A stretch of 64,000 bases of DNA from Novosphingobium sp. (GTDB lineage: Bacteria > Pseudomonadota > Alphaproteobacteria > Sphingomonadales > Sphingomonadaceae), in NCBI GenBank assembly GCA_024236235.1, contig JACKKV010000008.1, positions 1 through 64,000 on the forward strand, in the 5' to 3' direction. A model generated the notes under the pieces. The model did no database searches and was not told the DNA's origin. It saw nothing but the letters and a program-made list of their open reading frames with translations. Made by a program: the position numbers and the translations under genes. This document shows, piece by piece, positions 26,066 to 35,132 of this stretch (position 1 is the first letter of the stretch; every line of letters begins with the position of its first letter).

Positions 26066-26091
26066 GGCTTCCTCGCATCATCTTTTATTTA

Positions 26092-26118
26092 ACATAATAT
26101 ATATTATCATTCTTATGT
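26092..26118. repeat. AT-rich palindrome upstream of mazG
   Basis: A perfect 14-base palindrome of A and T occupies 26094-26107, flanked by a further inverted pair ACATAA (26092) and TTATGT (26113). It lies in an island of very low GC within otherwise GC-rich DNA, just before the mazG start. It could be a promoter, a regulator site or a transcript-end structure. Confidence 0.45.
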
Positions 26119-26126
26119 AAAACGCA

Positions 26127-26879
26127 ATGTCCGATCAGATCAGCCGCCTCCTCTCGATCATGACCCGCCTGCGCGACCCGGAAACGGGTTGCGAATGGGA
26201 TCGCGCGCAGGACTTTGCCTCGATCGCGCCATACACCATCGAGGAAGCATACGAGGTTGCGGACGCCATTGCGCGCGCCGACATGAGCGAGCTGCGCGAG
26301 GAACTTGGCGATCTGCTGCTCCAGGTCGTGTTCCACGCGCGCATGGCTGAAGAAGCCGGACATTTCGCCTTTGCCGACGTCGCTCGCGCCATTTGCGACA
26401 AGATGGAAGCGCGCCACCCGCATATATTCGCGGGCGAAGCTCAAACTGACAGGGAGATGCGCTGGGAAGCGATGAAAGCGGCCGAGCGTGCCGCCAAGGG
26501 CGCGACCGGCGCAATGGACGGCATCGCTGCCGCGCTGCCTGCCTTGCTGCGGGCAGAAAAGCTGCAAAAGCGTGCGGCGCGTGACGGCTTCGACTGGCCC
26601 GACACAACCGGCCCGGCAGAAAAGCTGGCGGAAGAAGCCGCGGAACTGGCCAGCGCACCAGCTGACAAGATCGCGGAGGAAGCGGGCGATCTGCTGTTCG
26701 CGGCGGTCAACCTGGTCCGTGCGCATGGCATCAGCGCAGAAGAGGCGCTGCGCTCCGCCAATGCCAAATTCGAACGACGCTATCGCGCGATGGAAGCGTT
26801 GAACGGTGGCAGCATAGCAGGTCTCGATCTCGATGCGCAGGAGGGGCTTTGGCAGCAGGTCAAAACGGCCGAAAGCTAG
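26127..26879 (+). CDS. mazG: Nucleoside triphosphate pyrophosphohydrolase MazG
   Basis: A 250-residue tandem MazG protein that hydrolyses NTPs/dNTPs to NMPs. Repeat 1 (residues ~8-115) begins CEWDRAQDFASIAPYTIEEA and has the metal site ELREELGDLLLQVVFH. Repeat 2 (~140-240) has EKLAEEAAEL and IAEEAGDLLFAAVNL. MazG lowers mutagenic or alarmone-linked nucleotides. A 61-base, AT-rich stretch separates it from the upstream run, so it may have its own promoter. Its stop interlocks with the hflX stop through CTAG at 26876-26879. Confidence 0.94.
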   Translation: MSDQISRLLSIMTRLRDPETGCEWDRAQDFASIAPYTIEEAYEVADAIARADMSELREELGDLLLQVVFHARMAEEAGHFAFADVARAICDKMEARHPHIFAGEAQTDREMRWEAMKAAERAAKGATGAMDGIAAALPALLRAEKLQKRAARDGFDWPDTTGPAEKLAEEAAELASAPADKIAEEAGDLLFAAVNLVRAHGISAEEALRSANAKFERRYRAMEALNGGSIAGLDLDAQEGLWQQVKTAES

Positions 26880-28144
26880 AGCGCGACGAATCGTCCATAC
26901 TCCATCGGGGTGAGACGCACCCTGAGCGAGAGCATCGGTTCACTGCCCTCCTCTTCCAGGCGGGCTTCGGACAGCACCTCGCCATGTGCGTGGAGCCAGG
27001 CAATCCGCTGGCCATCCGATGCAGGGATTGCAAAATCATGTATGCTCCCGCCGCCGGTCAGTTCGCGGTCAAGCTGTTCAAGCAGTGCATCCACCCCTTC
27101 GCCCGTCACTGCAGAGATCGGAACGATCCGGTTATCACGCGCGGCGATTTCGGCAAGTTCGGCGCGCCGTTCCTCGTCCAGCAGATCCCACTTGTTCCAG
27201 GCTTCGACAATCGGGGCTGACTCAGCCTCCCCCTCCCCGTCGATCACGCCCAGTTCGCGCAGCACGTCCAGCACCTGCGCCTTCTGTTCGGCACTGGCGG
27301 GATTGGCGATATCGCGTACATGAACAATGACATCCGCCGCCGTGACCTCTTCCAAGGTGGCCCGAAAGGCGGCGACGAGCTGCGTGGGAAGGTCGGAAAT
27401 GAAGCCCACCGTGTCGGACAGGATCGCCTTGTCCACGCCCGGCAGTGCGATGGCGCGCATGGTGGGATCAAGCGTTGCGAAGAGCATGTCTTCAGCCATC
27501 ACCCCCGCCCCGGTCAGCCGGTTGAAAAGGGTCGATTTACCGGCATTGGTATAACCCACCAGCGCGATGATCGGCCAGGGTGCCCGTTCGCGCCTCTCGC
27601 GATGCAGCCCGCGAGTGCGGCGCACCTGCTCCAGCTCGCGGCGCAGGCGTGCCATGCGATTGCGGATCATGCGCCGGTCCGCTTCGATCTGGGTTTCGCC
27701 CGGCCCACCAAGGAAGCCGAAACCGCCGCGCTGGCGTTCCAGGTGAGTCCAGCTGCGTACCAGCCTGCCCTGCTGGTAATCGAGATGGGCCAGTTCCACC
27801 TGCAGCCGCCCTTCGGCGGTCGCCGCGCGTTCCCCGAAAATTTCGAGGATCAGGCCTGTCCGGTCAATCACCTTGCGTTTCAGCCGGTCTTCCAGATTGC
27901 GCTGCTGAATGGCGGAAAGGCTGCCATCGACAATGACAAGGTCGGCATTTTCGAGCGCGCAGACGTCGCCAATCCGCTGCACCTGGCCTTCGCCAAACAG
28001 GGTGGCGGGGCGCACTGTCCGGATCGGAATGACGAAACTGTCAGCAATGACCAGGCCGATTGCCAATGCAAGATTGCAGGCTTCTTCGCGCCGGGCTTCA
28101 GGATCGTCATGCCGCGCACCGCGCGTCCTGATATCGGGGCACAC
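26876..28144 (-). CDS. hflX: GTPase HflX
   Basis: An HflX GTPase that binds 50S/70S ribosomes and rescues stalled ones after stress. The N-terminal HflX domain is followed by a coiled linker (GPGETQIEADRRMIRNRM). The G domain has G1 GYTNAGKST, switch II DTVGFISDLP and NKWD. The GTG at 28144 gives 422 residues, but the conserved N-terminus (TRGARCVVVCPDI) begins upstream. A CTG at 28201, overlapping the hfq stop and preceded by GGAAGG, or ATT at 28198, would give a full-length N-terminus. It follows hfq directly, as in many proteobacteria. Confidence 0.92.
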   Translation of the reverse strand: MCPDIRTRGARHDDPEARREEACNLALAIGLVIADSFVIPIRTVRPATLFGEGQVQRIGDVCALENADLVIVDGSLSAIQQRNLEDRLKRKVIDRTGLILEIFGERAATAEGRLQVELAHLDYQQGRLVRSWTHLERQRGGFGFLGGPGETQIEADRRMIRNRMARLRRELEQVRRTRGLHRERRERAPWPIIALVGYTNAGKSTLFNRLTGAGVMAEDMLFATLDPTMRAIALPGVDKAILSDTVGFISDLPTQLVAAFRATLEEVTAADVIVHVRDIANPASAEQKAQVLDVLRELGVIDGEGEAESAPIVEAWNKWDLLDEERRAELAEIAARDNRIVPISAVTGEGVDALLEQLDRELTGGGSIHDFAIPASDGQRIAWLHAHGEVLSEARLEEEGSEPMLSLRVRLTPMEYGRFVAL

Positions 28145-28197
28145 AACGACGCAGCGCGCGCCGCGCGTTACCTCGCCATCAGTATCCTCTCCGAAAA

Positions 28198-28770
28198 TCA
28201 GGCTTCGTCGCCTTCCTCAATGTCATCGTCATCGTCGTGATTCATCAGATCAACGGGCGTCGCCGGCTGGATCGTGGACACGGCATGCTTGTATGCCAGC
28301 TGCACATAGCCATCACGTTCGAGCATCATGCAGAAGAGATCGAACGCGGCGATGCGCCCCTGCAACATCACGCCATTGACCAGGAACATGGTGACCTGGA
28401 CGCCTTCGTCGCGCACGCTGCTGAGAAATACGTCCTGCAGCAGCCGCTGCTTGCGGCTGCCCTCCCCGATCACGCCGAAGGGTTTGGCGTCAACCGGCTG
28501 GCCGGGCATGATCGTTGAAATGGCGTGCTTGTACACCAGTTGCGATTGTCCGTCGCGGCGCAGCAGGATCGAGAAATTGTCGAACCAGGTGACGATTCCC
28601 TGCAGCTTCACGCCCTTGACCAGAAACATGGTCACCGGGAGCTTGTTCTTGCGCAGATAGTTGAGGAAAGCGTCCTGCAAATTCTGCCCTTTCGCCACCT
28701 CGGGCGGCGGGACATCCGCAACTTCGTGCTGGGTGCGGGGACGAGCAGACAGGGTACGGCCTGTGGTCAC
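28198..28770 (-). CDS. hfq: Tandem-domain RNA chaperone Hfq
   Basis: A 190-residue protein with two Hfq/Sm domains in one chain. Domain 1 (residues ~28-93) has VTMFLVKGVKLQGIVTWFDN and YKHAISTIMP; domain 2 (~105-170) has VTMFLVNGVMLQGRIAAFD and YKHAVSTIQP. A very acidic tail (DDDDDIEEGDEA) ends it. Both Sm2 YKHA motifs are intact, while domain 2 is more divergent in the loop. Three chains could form the usual six-domain ring. Hfq pairs sRNAs with mRNAs. The GTG start at 28770 is set by AGGAG eight bases upstream. Confidence 0.95.
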   Translation of the reverse strand: MTTGRTLSARPRTQHEVADVPPPEVAKGQNLQDAFLNYLRKNKLPVTMFLVKGVKLQGIVTWFDNFSILLRRDGQSQLVYKHAISTIMPGQPVDAKPFGVIGEGSRKQRLLQDVFLSSVRDEGVQVTMFLVNGVMLQGRIAAFDLFCMMLERDGYVQLAYKHAVSTIQPATPVDLMNHDDDDDIEEGDEA

Positions 28771-28928
28771 GTTTCTGACTCCTGTTCTTGGCGAGCCGCA
28801 AACCGGCGCGCATTCTGAATATCTTCCCCCAAAAAATGAAAGGAGGATGACATTCGAACGATTCATCGTGATATTTATGGTGTTTGCTGCATTGCGCAAT
28901 GAAATTCTTTTCTGACGAAGCGCGGCAT

Positions 28929-30314
28929 TCAGCCGTCACCCTCATCTTCCCTGTGATCAGTCATTCCCAAAATCTTGAGTTTGCGGTGCAATGCGGAGCG
29001 TTCCATGCCGATGAAACTGGCGGTTCGGGAGATATTGCCGGAGAAGCGGCGAATCTGGACCGAGAGATATTGTCGCTCGAATATTTCGCGCGCCTCGCGC
29101 AGGGTAACGCCCATCAGTGCCCCCACTCCCCCGCCATTGTCGCCGCGTTCGCCAGAAATTTCCGGTGGCAGCATATCCGCTTCGATCCGTTGCAGCCGGT
29201 CGCGCGGGGCGAGAATCACGGTGCGTTCCACCATATTGCGCAATTGCCGCACATTGCCGGGCCAGTCGTAAGCCTGCAGCGCGGCCATTGTTTCGGGTGA
29301 GATTTCCACACCCGCCACCCCCTGTTCCGCGACGTAGCGAGTGAAAAAATGATTGGCCAGCGGCGGAATATCCTCCCTCCGCTCAGCCAAAGGCGGGATC
29401 GCCACGGGCACGACGTTGAGGCGGTAAAACAGATCTTCGCGGAATCGTTTATCGGCAATTTCCCGTTCGAGATCGCGCGAAGTGGACGAGACGACCCGCA
29501 CATCGACACCGATTTCACGATTTCCCCCGACCCGCACGAAGCTCTGTTCGGTCAGCACGCGCAGGATGCGGGCCTGCGTGGAGGCGGGCATATCCGCCAC
29601 CTCGTCCAGATAAAGCGTCCCGCCATCCGCCATTTCAAGCAATCCGGCCCTTACCAGCTTGCCGTCCGCTTCCTCGCCGAACAATTCGTGTTCGAACCGC
29701 TCGGCGGTGATCCGTGCCGAATTAACCGTGACAAAGGCCTTGTCAGCGCGCTGGCTCCAGCTGTGGAGGAGGCGCGCCGCCACTTCCTTGCCCGCGCCTG
29801 CCGGGCCGGTAATCAGCACCCGGCTGCCGGTGTTGGCGACCCGTTTGAGAGTGGCACGGACCTGATTGATGATGGTGCTGTTGCCCGTGAATTCATCGGC
29901 AGCGGCGATGCCTTCGCGCAGGCGCGCATTTTCGCGCCGCAGACGCTCCGTTTCCGTTGCTCGCGCGACCAGCAACAGCAGTCGTTCCGTCTCGAACGGT
30001 TTTTCGATGAAATCCACCGCCCCCCGGCTGACGGCGGCCACGGCGGTGTCGATATTGCCATGGCCGGAAAAGATGATGACCGGCAGATCAGGTTCGCGCG
30101 TCTTGATCGCGTCCAGCACTTCCAGCCCGTCCATGGGGCTGCCGTGCAGCCACACATCCAGCAGGACGAGCGAGGGCCGCCGCGCGTCAATCGCGGCCAG
30201 TGCCGATGTGCTGTCTGCCGCCGTGCGGCATTCATAGCCCTCATCGCTGAGCACCCCGGCGACAAGTTCGCGGATGTCGCGTTCGTCATCGACGATCAGA
30301 ATGTCGAGCGCCAT
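28929..30314 (-). CDS. ntrX: Response regulator NtrX
   Basis: A 461-residue NtrC-family regulator. The receiver domain (residues 1-120) has DD at 9-10 and the phospho-acceptor Asp in VLLDVWLHG. The AAA+ domain (~135-370) has an altered Walker A (GPAGAGKE) and Walker B GGTLYLDEV, but no GAFTGA loop for sigma-54 contact; this is usual for alphaproteobacterial NtrX. The Fis-type HTH is at the end (ISRTASFIGMERSALHRKL). It pairs with NtrY, and controls nitrogen, redox or envelope genes in relatives. GGAG precedes the ATG. Confidence 0.95.
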   Translation of the reverse strand: MALDILIVDDERDIRELVAGVLSDEGYECRTAADSTSALAAIDARRPSLVLLDVWLHGSPMDGLEVLDAIKTREPDLPVIIFSGHGNIDTAVAAVSRGAVDFIEKPFETERLLLLVARATETERLRRENARLREGIAAADEFTGNSTIINQVRATLKRVANTGSRVLITGPAGAGKEVAARLLHSWSQRADKAFVTVNSARITAERFEHELFGEEADGKLVRAGLLEMADGGTLYLDEVADMPASTQARILRVLTEQSFVRVGGNREIGVDVRVVSSTSRDLEREIADKRFREDLFYRLNVVPVAIPPLAERREDIPPLANHFFTRYVAEQGVAGVEISPETMAALQAYDWPGNVRQLRNMVERTVILAPRDRLQRIEADMLPPEISGERGDNGGGVGALMGVTLREAREIFERQYLSVQIRRFSGNISRTASFIGMERSALHRKLKILGMTDHREDEGDG

Positions 30315-30357
30315 CAGCCAGTCTCCAAGGAGTTAAGGGTTTGCTTCATGCTGAGCA

Positions 30358-32568
30358 TCATTCCGCCGCCTCGCTTTCAGCGCCCGGATCGCGCGCGAAG
30401 ACCAGTGTCACCACGGTCCCGCCGCCGTCATTGGCGGCAAAGAGCATTTCGCCGCCGTGTTCCTCGACAATCTTGTTGACGATCGCCAGCCCCAGCCCCG
30501 TACCCTTTTCGCGGGTGGTCACATAAGGTTCGACAATACGTTCGCTGTTTTCGGGAAGGCCGATGCCATTGTCAGCAATCGATACGCTCAGCCGTTGCGC
30601 ATCCGCGCTGACTGTCACGACGATCCGCGCACGGTAATCAGGTTCGGCATCCTTTGCCCGCGCTTCCACCGCCTCTGTCGCGTTTTTCAGCACATTGGTC
30701 ATCGCCTGGCCAAACTGGTGGCGGTCGCAGGCGATTTGCGGCACCACCTCGCCTGCGGTCGCGAAGTGAAACTGGATGTGTGGTTTGGCCACTTCCTGCA
30801 GGAACATCGCCTGACGCACCAGATCCACCGCGTCTTCCTGGCGGAACACCGGCTTGGGCAGGCGGGCGAAGGATGAAAACTCATCCACCATCTTGCGCAG
30901 GTCGCCAACCTGCCGGATAATCGTGCTGGTTAGTTCATCGAACAATTCACCGTCCTGTTCGATCTGGCGGCGATAGCGGCGATTCAGCCGCTCGGTCGCC
31001 AGTTGAATGGGGGTGAGCGGGTTCTTGATCTCATGCGCGATGCGCCGCGCCACATCCGACCATGCGGCCTGGCGCTGATCGATCAGCTGGCGGGTTATGT
31101 CCTCGAAGGTGATGACATGGCCGGTCGTGGCGGGAGCGATCTTGGCCGCCAGCGTCAGCATTTCGCCATCCTTGCGGTAATGCACGATCCCGCCGGAAAT
31201 ACCGGCTTCGATCATCGACGCGAGCTGCGGTGACACTTCGCCCAGCACCAGCCCGACCGGCGCAGGCCCGATCCGCCCCAGCAGCAGTTCCTGGGCAGAG
31301 CTGTTCATCAGCAGCACCCTGCCTCGCCGATCGACCGAAATGATGCCCGCCGTCACCGATTCCAGTACGGCTTCGGTGAAGGCGCGGCGTTCGTCGAGCT
31401 GGCGATTGGCCAGCACCAGCGCCTTGGTCTGCTGGTCGATCTGCGCCGTCATCTGATTGAAGGCGCGGTTAAGCAGGCCGATCTCGTCGGCCCCTTCCCT
31501 GCCTTCGACGCGCACGTCGAAATTGCCGGCACCCACCTTGTGCGCGGCGCTGACCAGTTCGGTCAGTGGCTTGACCTGGCGGTCTGCCAGCCGGAGCGCA
31601 AACCAGATTGCAAACCAGACCAGCGCCAGCGAGACAAAGAACAACGCCAGGTTGAAACGCAGCTGCAACGTGCGCGCGCGGCTCGTCAGCACATCATAAG
31701 CCCGGCGCACGCTTTGCGCGCGTTCCCACTGGCTTAGCGCCAGCGAATCGGAGCTGCGCGCCGCGTAAAGATAGACCCCTGCCCCGCGATCGATTGCGGT
31801 GAAGGCTTCGATCCGGTTGGCGCTGGCCCAGACCGCAACCGGCTGCCCACCGTCAACCTTGGCCAGAGTGTCCTTGCTGATCTTCTGGGATTCATTGTCC
31901 TCATTGGGGTCGACGATTGCGGCGGTGCGCAATTGTCCATCCTTGCCCTTCTGGAGAATCGCCGACTGGTTGAGTTTGCGCCCCACCACCTGATAGGAAT
32001 AGCCTTCGGCAAACTCCGGGCTGAGTATGGAGGTCTGTTCCAGATAGGAGCGCAGGTCGCCGGCCATGGTCACGGTTTCATTGCCGACATCGCGCAGGTT
32101 CTGTTCGTAATAGCCGCGTGCCAGCTTGTTGGCGTTTTCCAGCATCCCGCGAGAATTGTCGGAAAACCAGAATTCGATACCGGACTGGAACAGGATCGCA
32201 GCGAAGATGGCGACCAGCAGCGTCGGAATGGCGGCGACGAGTGAAAAGATCGCCACCAGCCGCACATGCAGCCGCGCTGTGCTGCCCTCGGCCCGTTTCA
32301 GAGCCAGCCTGCGCCCCAGCAGAACCAGCAGCGCCATTGCCGGGATCAACGTGCCGATCAGGAGCGTTGCCGCCTTGCCCGAGGGAAGCAGTTCACCATT
32401 GGCCGGGACCGATGAATAGGCGATCCAGCTGATACCGATCATCGCCGCCAGCGCGGCCAGCGACACGATCTCCAGCATCCGGAAGAAATTCGCGCGCCGC
32501 GTCAACACGCGGATGCGCCGCCACCAGCGCGGCCTGGCCATCAGGGACGGGGGCTTACGGGAAATCAT
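30358..32568 (-). CDS. ntrY: Sensor histidine kinase NtrY
   Basis: A 736-residue membrane histidine kinase, partner of NtrX. Two hydrophobic segments near the N-terminus and a third around residue 80-105 precede a periplasmic sensing region; another segment near residue 295 leads to the HAMP domain (LADRQVKPLTELVSAA). Then come PAS (~370-480), HisKA with the phospho-His in RRIAHEIKNPLTPIQ, and HATPase (NVLKNATEAVEA, DNGIGLPE, GTGLGLAIV). I chose ATG 32568; an in-frame start at 32610 would add 14 residues that look non-coding. Confidence 0.94.
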   Translation of the reverse strand: MISRKPPSLMARPRWWRRIRVLTRRANFFRMLEIVSLAALAAMIGISWIAYSSVPANGELLPSGKAATLLIGTLIPAMALLVLLGRRLALKRAEGSTARLHVRLVAIFSLVAAIPTLLVAIFAAILFQSGIEFWFSDNSRGMLENANKLARGYYEQNLRDVGNETVTMAGDLRSYLEQTSILSPEFAEGYSYQVVGRKLNQSAILQKGKDGQLRTAAIVDPNEDNESQKISKDTLAKVDGGQPVAVWASANRIEAFTAIDRGAGVYLYAARSSDSLALSQWERAQSVRRAYDVLTSRARTLQLRFNLALFFVSLALVWFAIWFALRLADRQVKPLTELVSAAHKVGAGNFDVRVEGREGADEIGLLNRAFNQMTAQIDQQTKALVLANRQLDERRAFTEAVLESVTAGIISVDRRGRVLLMNSSAQELLLGRIGPAPVGLVLGEVSPQLASMIEAGISGGIVHYRKDGEMLTLAAKIAPATTGHVITFEDITRQLIDQRQAAWSDVARRIAHEIKNPLTPIQLATERLNRRYRRQIEQDGELFDELTSTIIRQVGDLRKMVDEFSSFARLPKPVFRQEDAVDLVRQAMFLQEVAKPHIQFHFATAGEVVPQIACDRHQFGQAMTNVLKNATEAVEARAKDAEPDYRARIVVTVSADAQRLSVSIADNGIGLPENSERIVEPYVTTREKGTGLGLAIVNKIVEEHGGEMLFAANDGGGTVVTLVFARDPGAESEAAE

Positions 32569-32646
32569 CGTTGCCGATTTACAACTATACTGTTGCCAGA
32601 TTGCAAGCACTTTTCGCCGGGCGGGGCATTTCGCGCGGCTTTATTC

Positions 32647-34059
32647 CTACTTGCGCTGCCCGAACCGGTCTGCCTCAATCGCCAGATCGACCAGCCGCTT
32701 GCGCAGGGTGTTGCGATTGATACCCAGCAGTTCCGCAGCGCGCAGCTGGTTGCCCCCGGTCTGGCGCAGCGCATGTTCGAACAACGGCCGTTCAAAGGCA
32801 GCCAGCGCCGCGCTGTAGAGCTCACCATCCGCCGGCCGGACATCGCCGAGCCAGTTAGCGAGCGCGGAACCAAAATCGACACTGCGCGCCTCGGCCGATG
32901 GCGCGGGTTCTTCGGCCAGGGCTGAGGCAACGGTAGCTGCATCGATCACCTCCTCGCGCGACAGCAGGGCGAGCCGATACATCACATTGCGCAATTCCCG
33001 GACGTTGCCGCGCCAGGGATGCAGCTTGAGCCGGTCCACCGCCTCGGTGCTGATCCGATGGAAGGGAAGCCCTTCCTCGGCGGCCAGCGCAAGAAAATGC
33101 GAGGCTAGCGCCTCGATATCTTCGCTGCGTTCGCGCAGGGGTGGCAGTGGTATCGGCACGACATTGAGCCGGTAGAACAGATCCTCGCGGAACTGGCCCG
33201 CTTCAATCAGCGGCTTAAGATCGCGATTGGTGGCGGCCACGATCCGCACATCGACGGCGATTTCCTCCTGCCCACCAACGCGCCTGATCCGGCCTGATTG
33301 CAGGGCCCGCAGCAACCGGGTCTGCGCCTCGATCGGCATGTCGCCGATTTCATCGAGAAACAGCGTGCCGCCTCGTGCCTGTTCGAACTTGCCGACATTG
33401 CGCGCAATCGCACCTGTGAAGGCACCCTTTTCATGACCGAACAGCTCGCTCTCGATCAGCTCGCGCGGGATCGCGGCCGTATTGACCGCCACGAATGGTC
33501 CGGTCCGACGCGAACCCAACTCGTGAATCGCCTCGGCCACCAGTTCCTTGCCCGTCCCCGATTCACCAAGGATCAGCACGGTCAGATCGTTGCGAAGCAC
33601 GCGGGTGATGAGCCGGAACACGCCCTGCATAGCCTGGCTGCGTCCGACCAGTGGCAGGCTGCTCTGGTCATGCGCTTCGGCGACTGGCGTCGCCTTGCCG
33701 CGCGTAATTGCCTGCCCGACCGTCGTGACCAGCTCTTCAAGGTCGAAGGGTTTGGGGAAATATTCAAACGCCCCGGTATCGCTGGCACGCACGGCGGTAT
33801 CCAGCGTGTTCTGGGCTGACAGGATAATGATCGGCAGATCGGGATGCGCGGCGCGCACCTCGCCCAGCGTTTCGATCCCGTCGCCGTCAGTCAGCACGAC
33901 ATCGGTCAGCAACGCATCATAGCGGTGCTGCGCCAGCATGGTGTCGCGGCAGGCGATGCTTTCGCAATGATCGACCGTATAGGATTCCGCCTCGAGCGCG
34001 GCCTTGATGACCATCGCGATGCCTGTATCGTCCTCGATCAGCAGGATCCGGTTGCTCAT
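32647..34059 (-). CDS. ntrC: Nitrogen regulation protein NtrC (NR-I)
   Basis: A 470-residue sigma-54 activator. The receiver domain has the acceptor Asp in ALLTDVVLTDGDG. The AAA+ domain (~140-375) has Walker A GESGTGKE, an intact GAFTGA in HEKGAFTGAIARN, and Walker B GGTLFLDEIGDMP. The Fis HTH (NQLRAAELLGINRNTLRKRL) is near the C-terminus. It activates nitrogen-limitation genes when phosphorylated by NtrB. It overlaps ntrB by 4 bases and lies 78 bases before ntrY. Confidence 0.96.
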   Translation of the reverse strand: MSNRILLIEDDTGIAMVIKAALEAESYTVDHCESIACRDTMLAQHRYDALLTDVVLTDGDGIETLGEVRAAHPDLPIIILSAQNTLDTAVRASDTGAFEYFPKPFDLEELVTTVGQAITRGKATPVAEAHDQSSLPLVGRSQAMQGVFRLITRVLRNDLTVLILGESGTGKELVAEAIHELGSRRTGPFVAVNTAAIPRELIESELFGHEKGAFTGAIARNVGKFEQARGGTLFLDEIGDMPIEAQTRLLRALQSGRIRRVGGQEEIAVDVRIVAATNRDLKPLIEAGQFREDLFYRLNVVPIPLPPLRERSEDIEALASHFLALAAEEGLPFHRISTEAVDRLKLHPWRGNVRELRNVMYRLALLSREEVIDAATVASALAEEPAPSAEARSVDFGSALANWLGDVRPADGELYSAALAAFERPLFEHALRQTGGNQLRAAELLGINRNTLRKRLVDLAIEADRFGQRK

Positions 34060-35132
34060 GGCGTTGTCGATCCTTCCGCTGGCTTGGTCATGGGGAGATG
34101 AATGTAGAAGTGCGTCCAGCCTTCGCCCGCTTCACGTTCGTGCATGATCCGGCCATCCATATCGCGCACAAGCTTCTTGACCAGCGCGAGGCCAAGCCCC
34201 TGACCATTTGCCTTGCTGCTGACAAAGGGTTCAAAAATGTGATCGCGCAGCGCAGGGTCAATGCCGGGACCATTGTCGCTGACCCTCAGTTCGATCGGCA
34301 GCCGGATCGGGCGGCCGAGGCGGATGGCGTTCATCACGAAACCGCTGACAAAGCGCGTGCGCACGATCACCCGGGGTTCCTGCGCATGTTTGCAGGCCTC
34401 CATCGCGTTAGAGAGGAGGTTGATCAGAATTTGCACCAGCGCGTCGTGATTGCCGAGCACTGAGGGAAGCGACGGATCGAATTCTTCCAGAACATCGACG
34501 GCTTCCTTGCCGGCAACTTCTACCACCGCGCGGGCGTGGCGAATCGCCTCGTGCAGATTGCACGCCGATACCGGTTCCGGTCGTTCGCGCCCCAGCGACT
34601 GCATCCGGTCGATCAGCTTGGCGATCCGGTCCACTTCGTCAGTGATCAGCGTGGTCAGCGCGCGTTCCTGTTCCGCCGCCTTGCGGGCCAACAGCTGCGC
34701 AGCCCCGCGAATGCCGGCCAGCGGGTTCTTGATCTCATGCGCCAGAATGGCGGGGGTGCGAACCGCATTGTAGGTTTCGTCATCCAGCTCGCGTCGGTCC
34801 ACCGCCTCTTGCAGAGTCATGACTTGCCAGCCCTGATGATCGAGCACCGGCGAGAGGGTCAGGTCGATGCGTCGTTCCGGTTGCCGGTTCAGGCTGACCG
34901 ATACAGCATGCGCGGTGATCAGCGCATCGCCCACTGCCAGTCGTTCGCCGAGGCGGCCATCGTGAAAAGCGATCACCGCATCCAGTCTGCGCCCGGCGAG
35001 CCGCTTGGCGCTTAACCCCATCAGCTGCTCTGCCGCAGCATTGACTTCGCGGATCACCATGTCCGGGTCGATCAGAAACACGGCAATGGCCAGGCTGGCC
35101 AACTGGGTTCGGGCCGCAGGCGTATCGTTCAC
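34056..35132 (-). CDS. ntrB: Nitrogen-regulation sensor kinase NtrB
   Basis: A 358-residue cytoplasmic histidine kinase without membrane segments. It has an N-terminal PAS domain (residues ~10-115), HisKA with phospho-His in LAHEIKNPLAGIRGAAQLL, and HATPase motifs NLLSNAMEA, DNGPGIDP and GQGLGLALV. In relatives NtrB is controlled by PII proteins and phosphorylates or dephosphorylates NtrC. It sits between dusB and ntrC with 4-base overlaps on both sides, the classic alphaproteobacterial arrangement. Confidence 0.96.
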   Translation of the reverse strand: MNDTPAARTQLASLAIAVFLIDPDMVIREVNAAAEQLMGLSAKRLAGRRLDAVIAFHDGRLGERLAVGDALITAHAVSVSLNRQPERRIDLTLSPVLDHQGWQVMTLQEAVDRRELDDETYNAVRTPAILAHEIKNPLAGIRGAAQLLARKAAEQERALTTLITDEVDRIAKLIDRMQSLGRERPEPVSACNLHEAIRHARAVVEVAGKEAVDVLEEFDPSLPSVLGNHDALVQILINLLSNAMEACKHAQEPRVIVRTRFVSGFVMNAIRLGRPIRLPIELRVSDNGPGIDPALRDHIFEPFVSSKANGQGLGLALVKKLVRDMDGRIMHEREAGEGWTHFYIHLPMTKPAEGSTTP

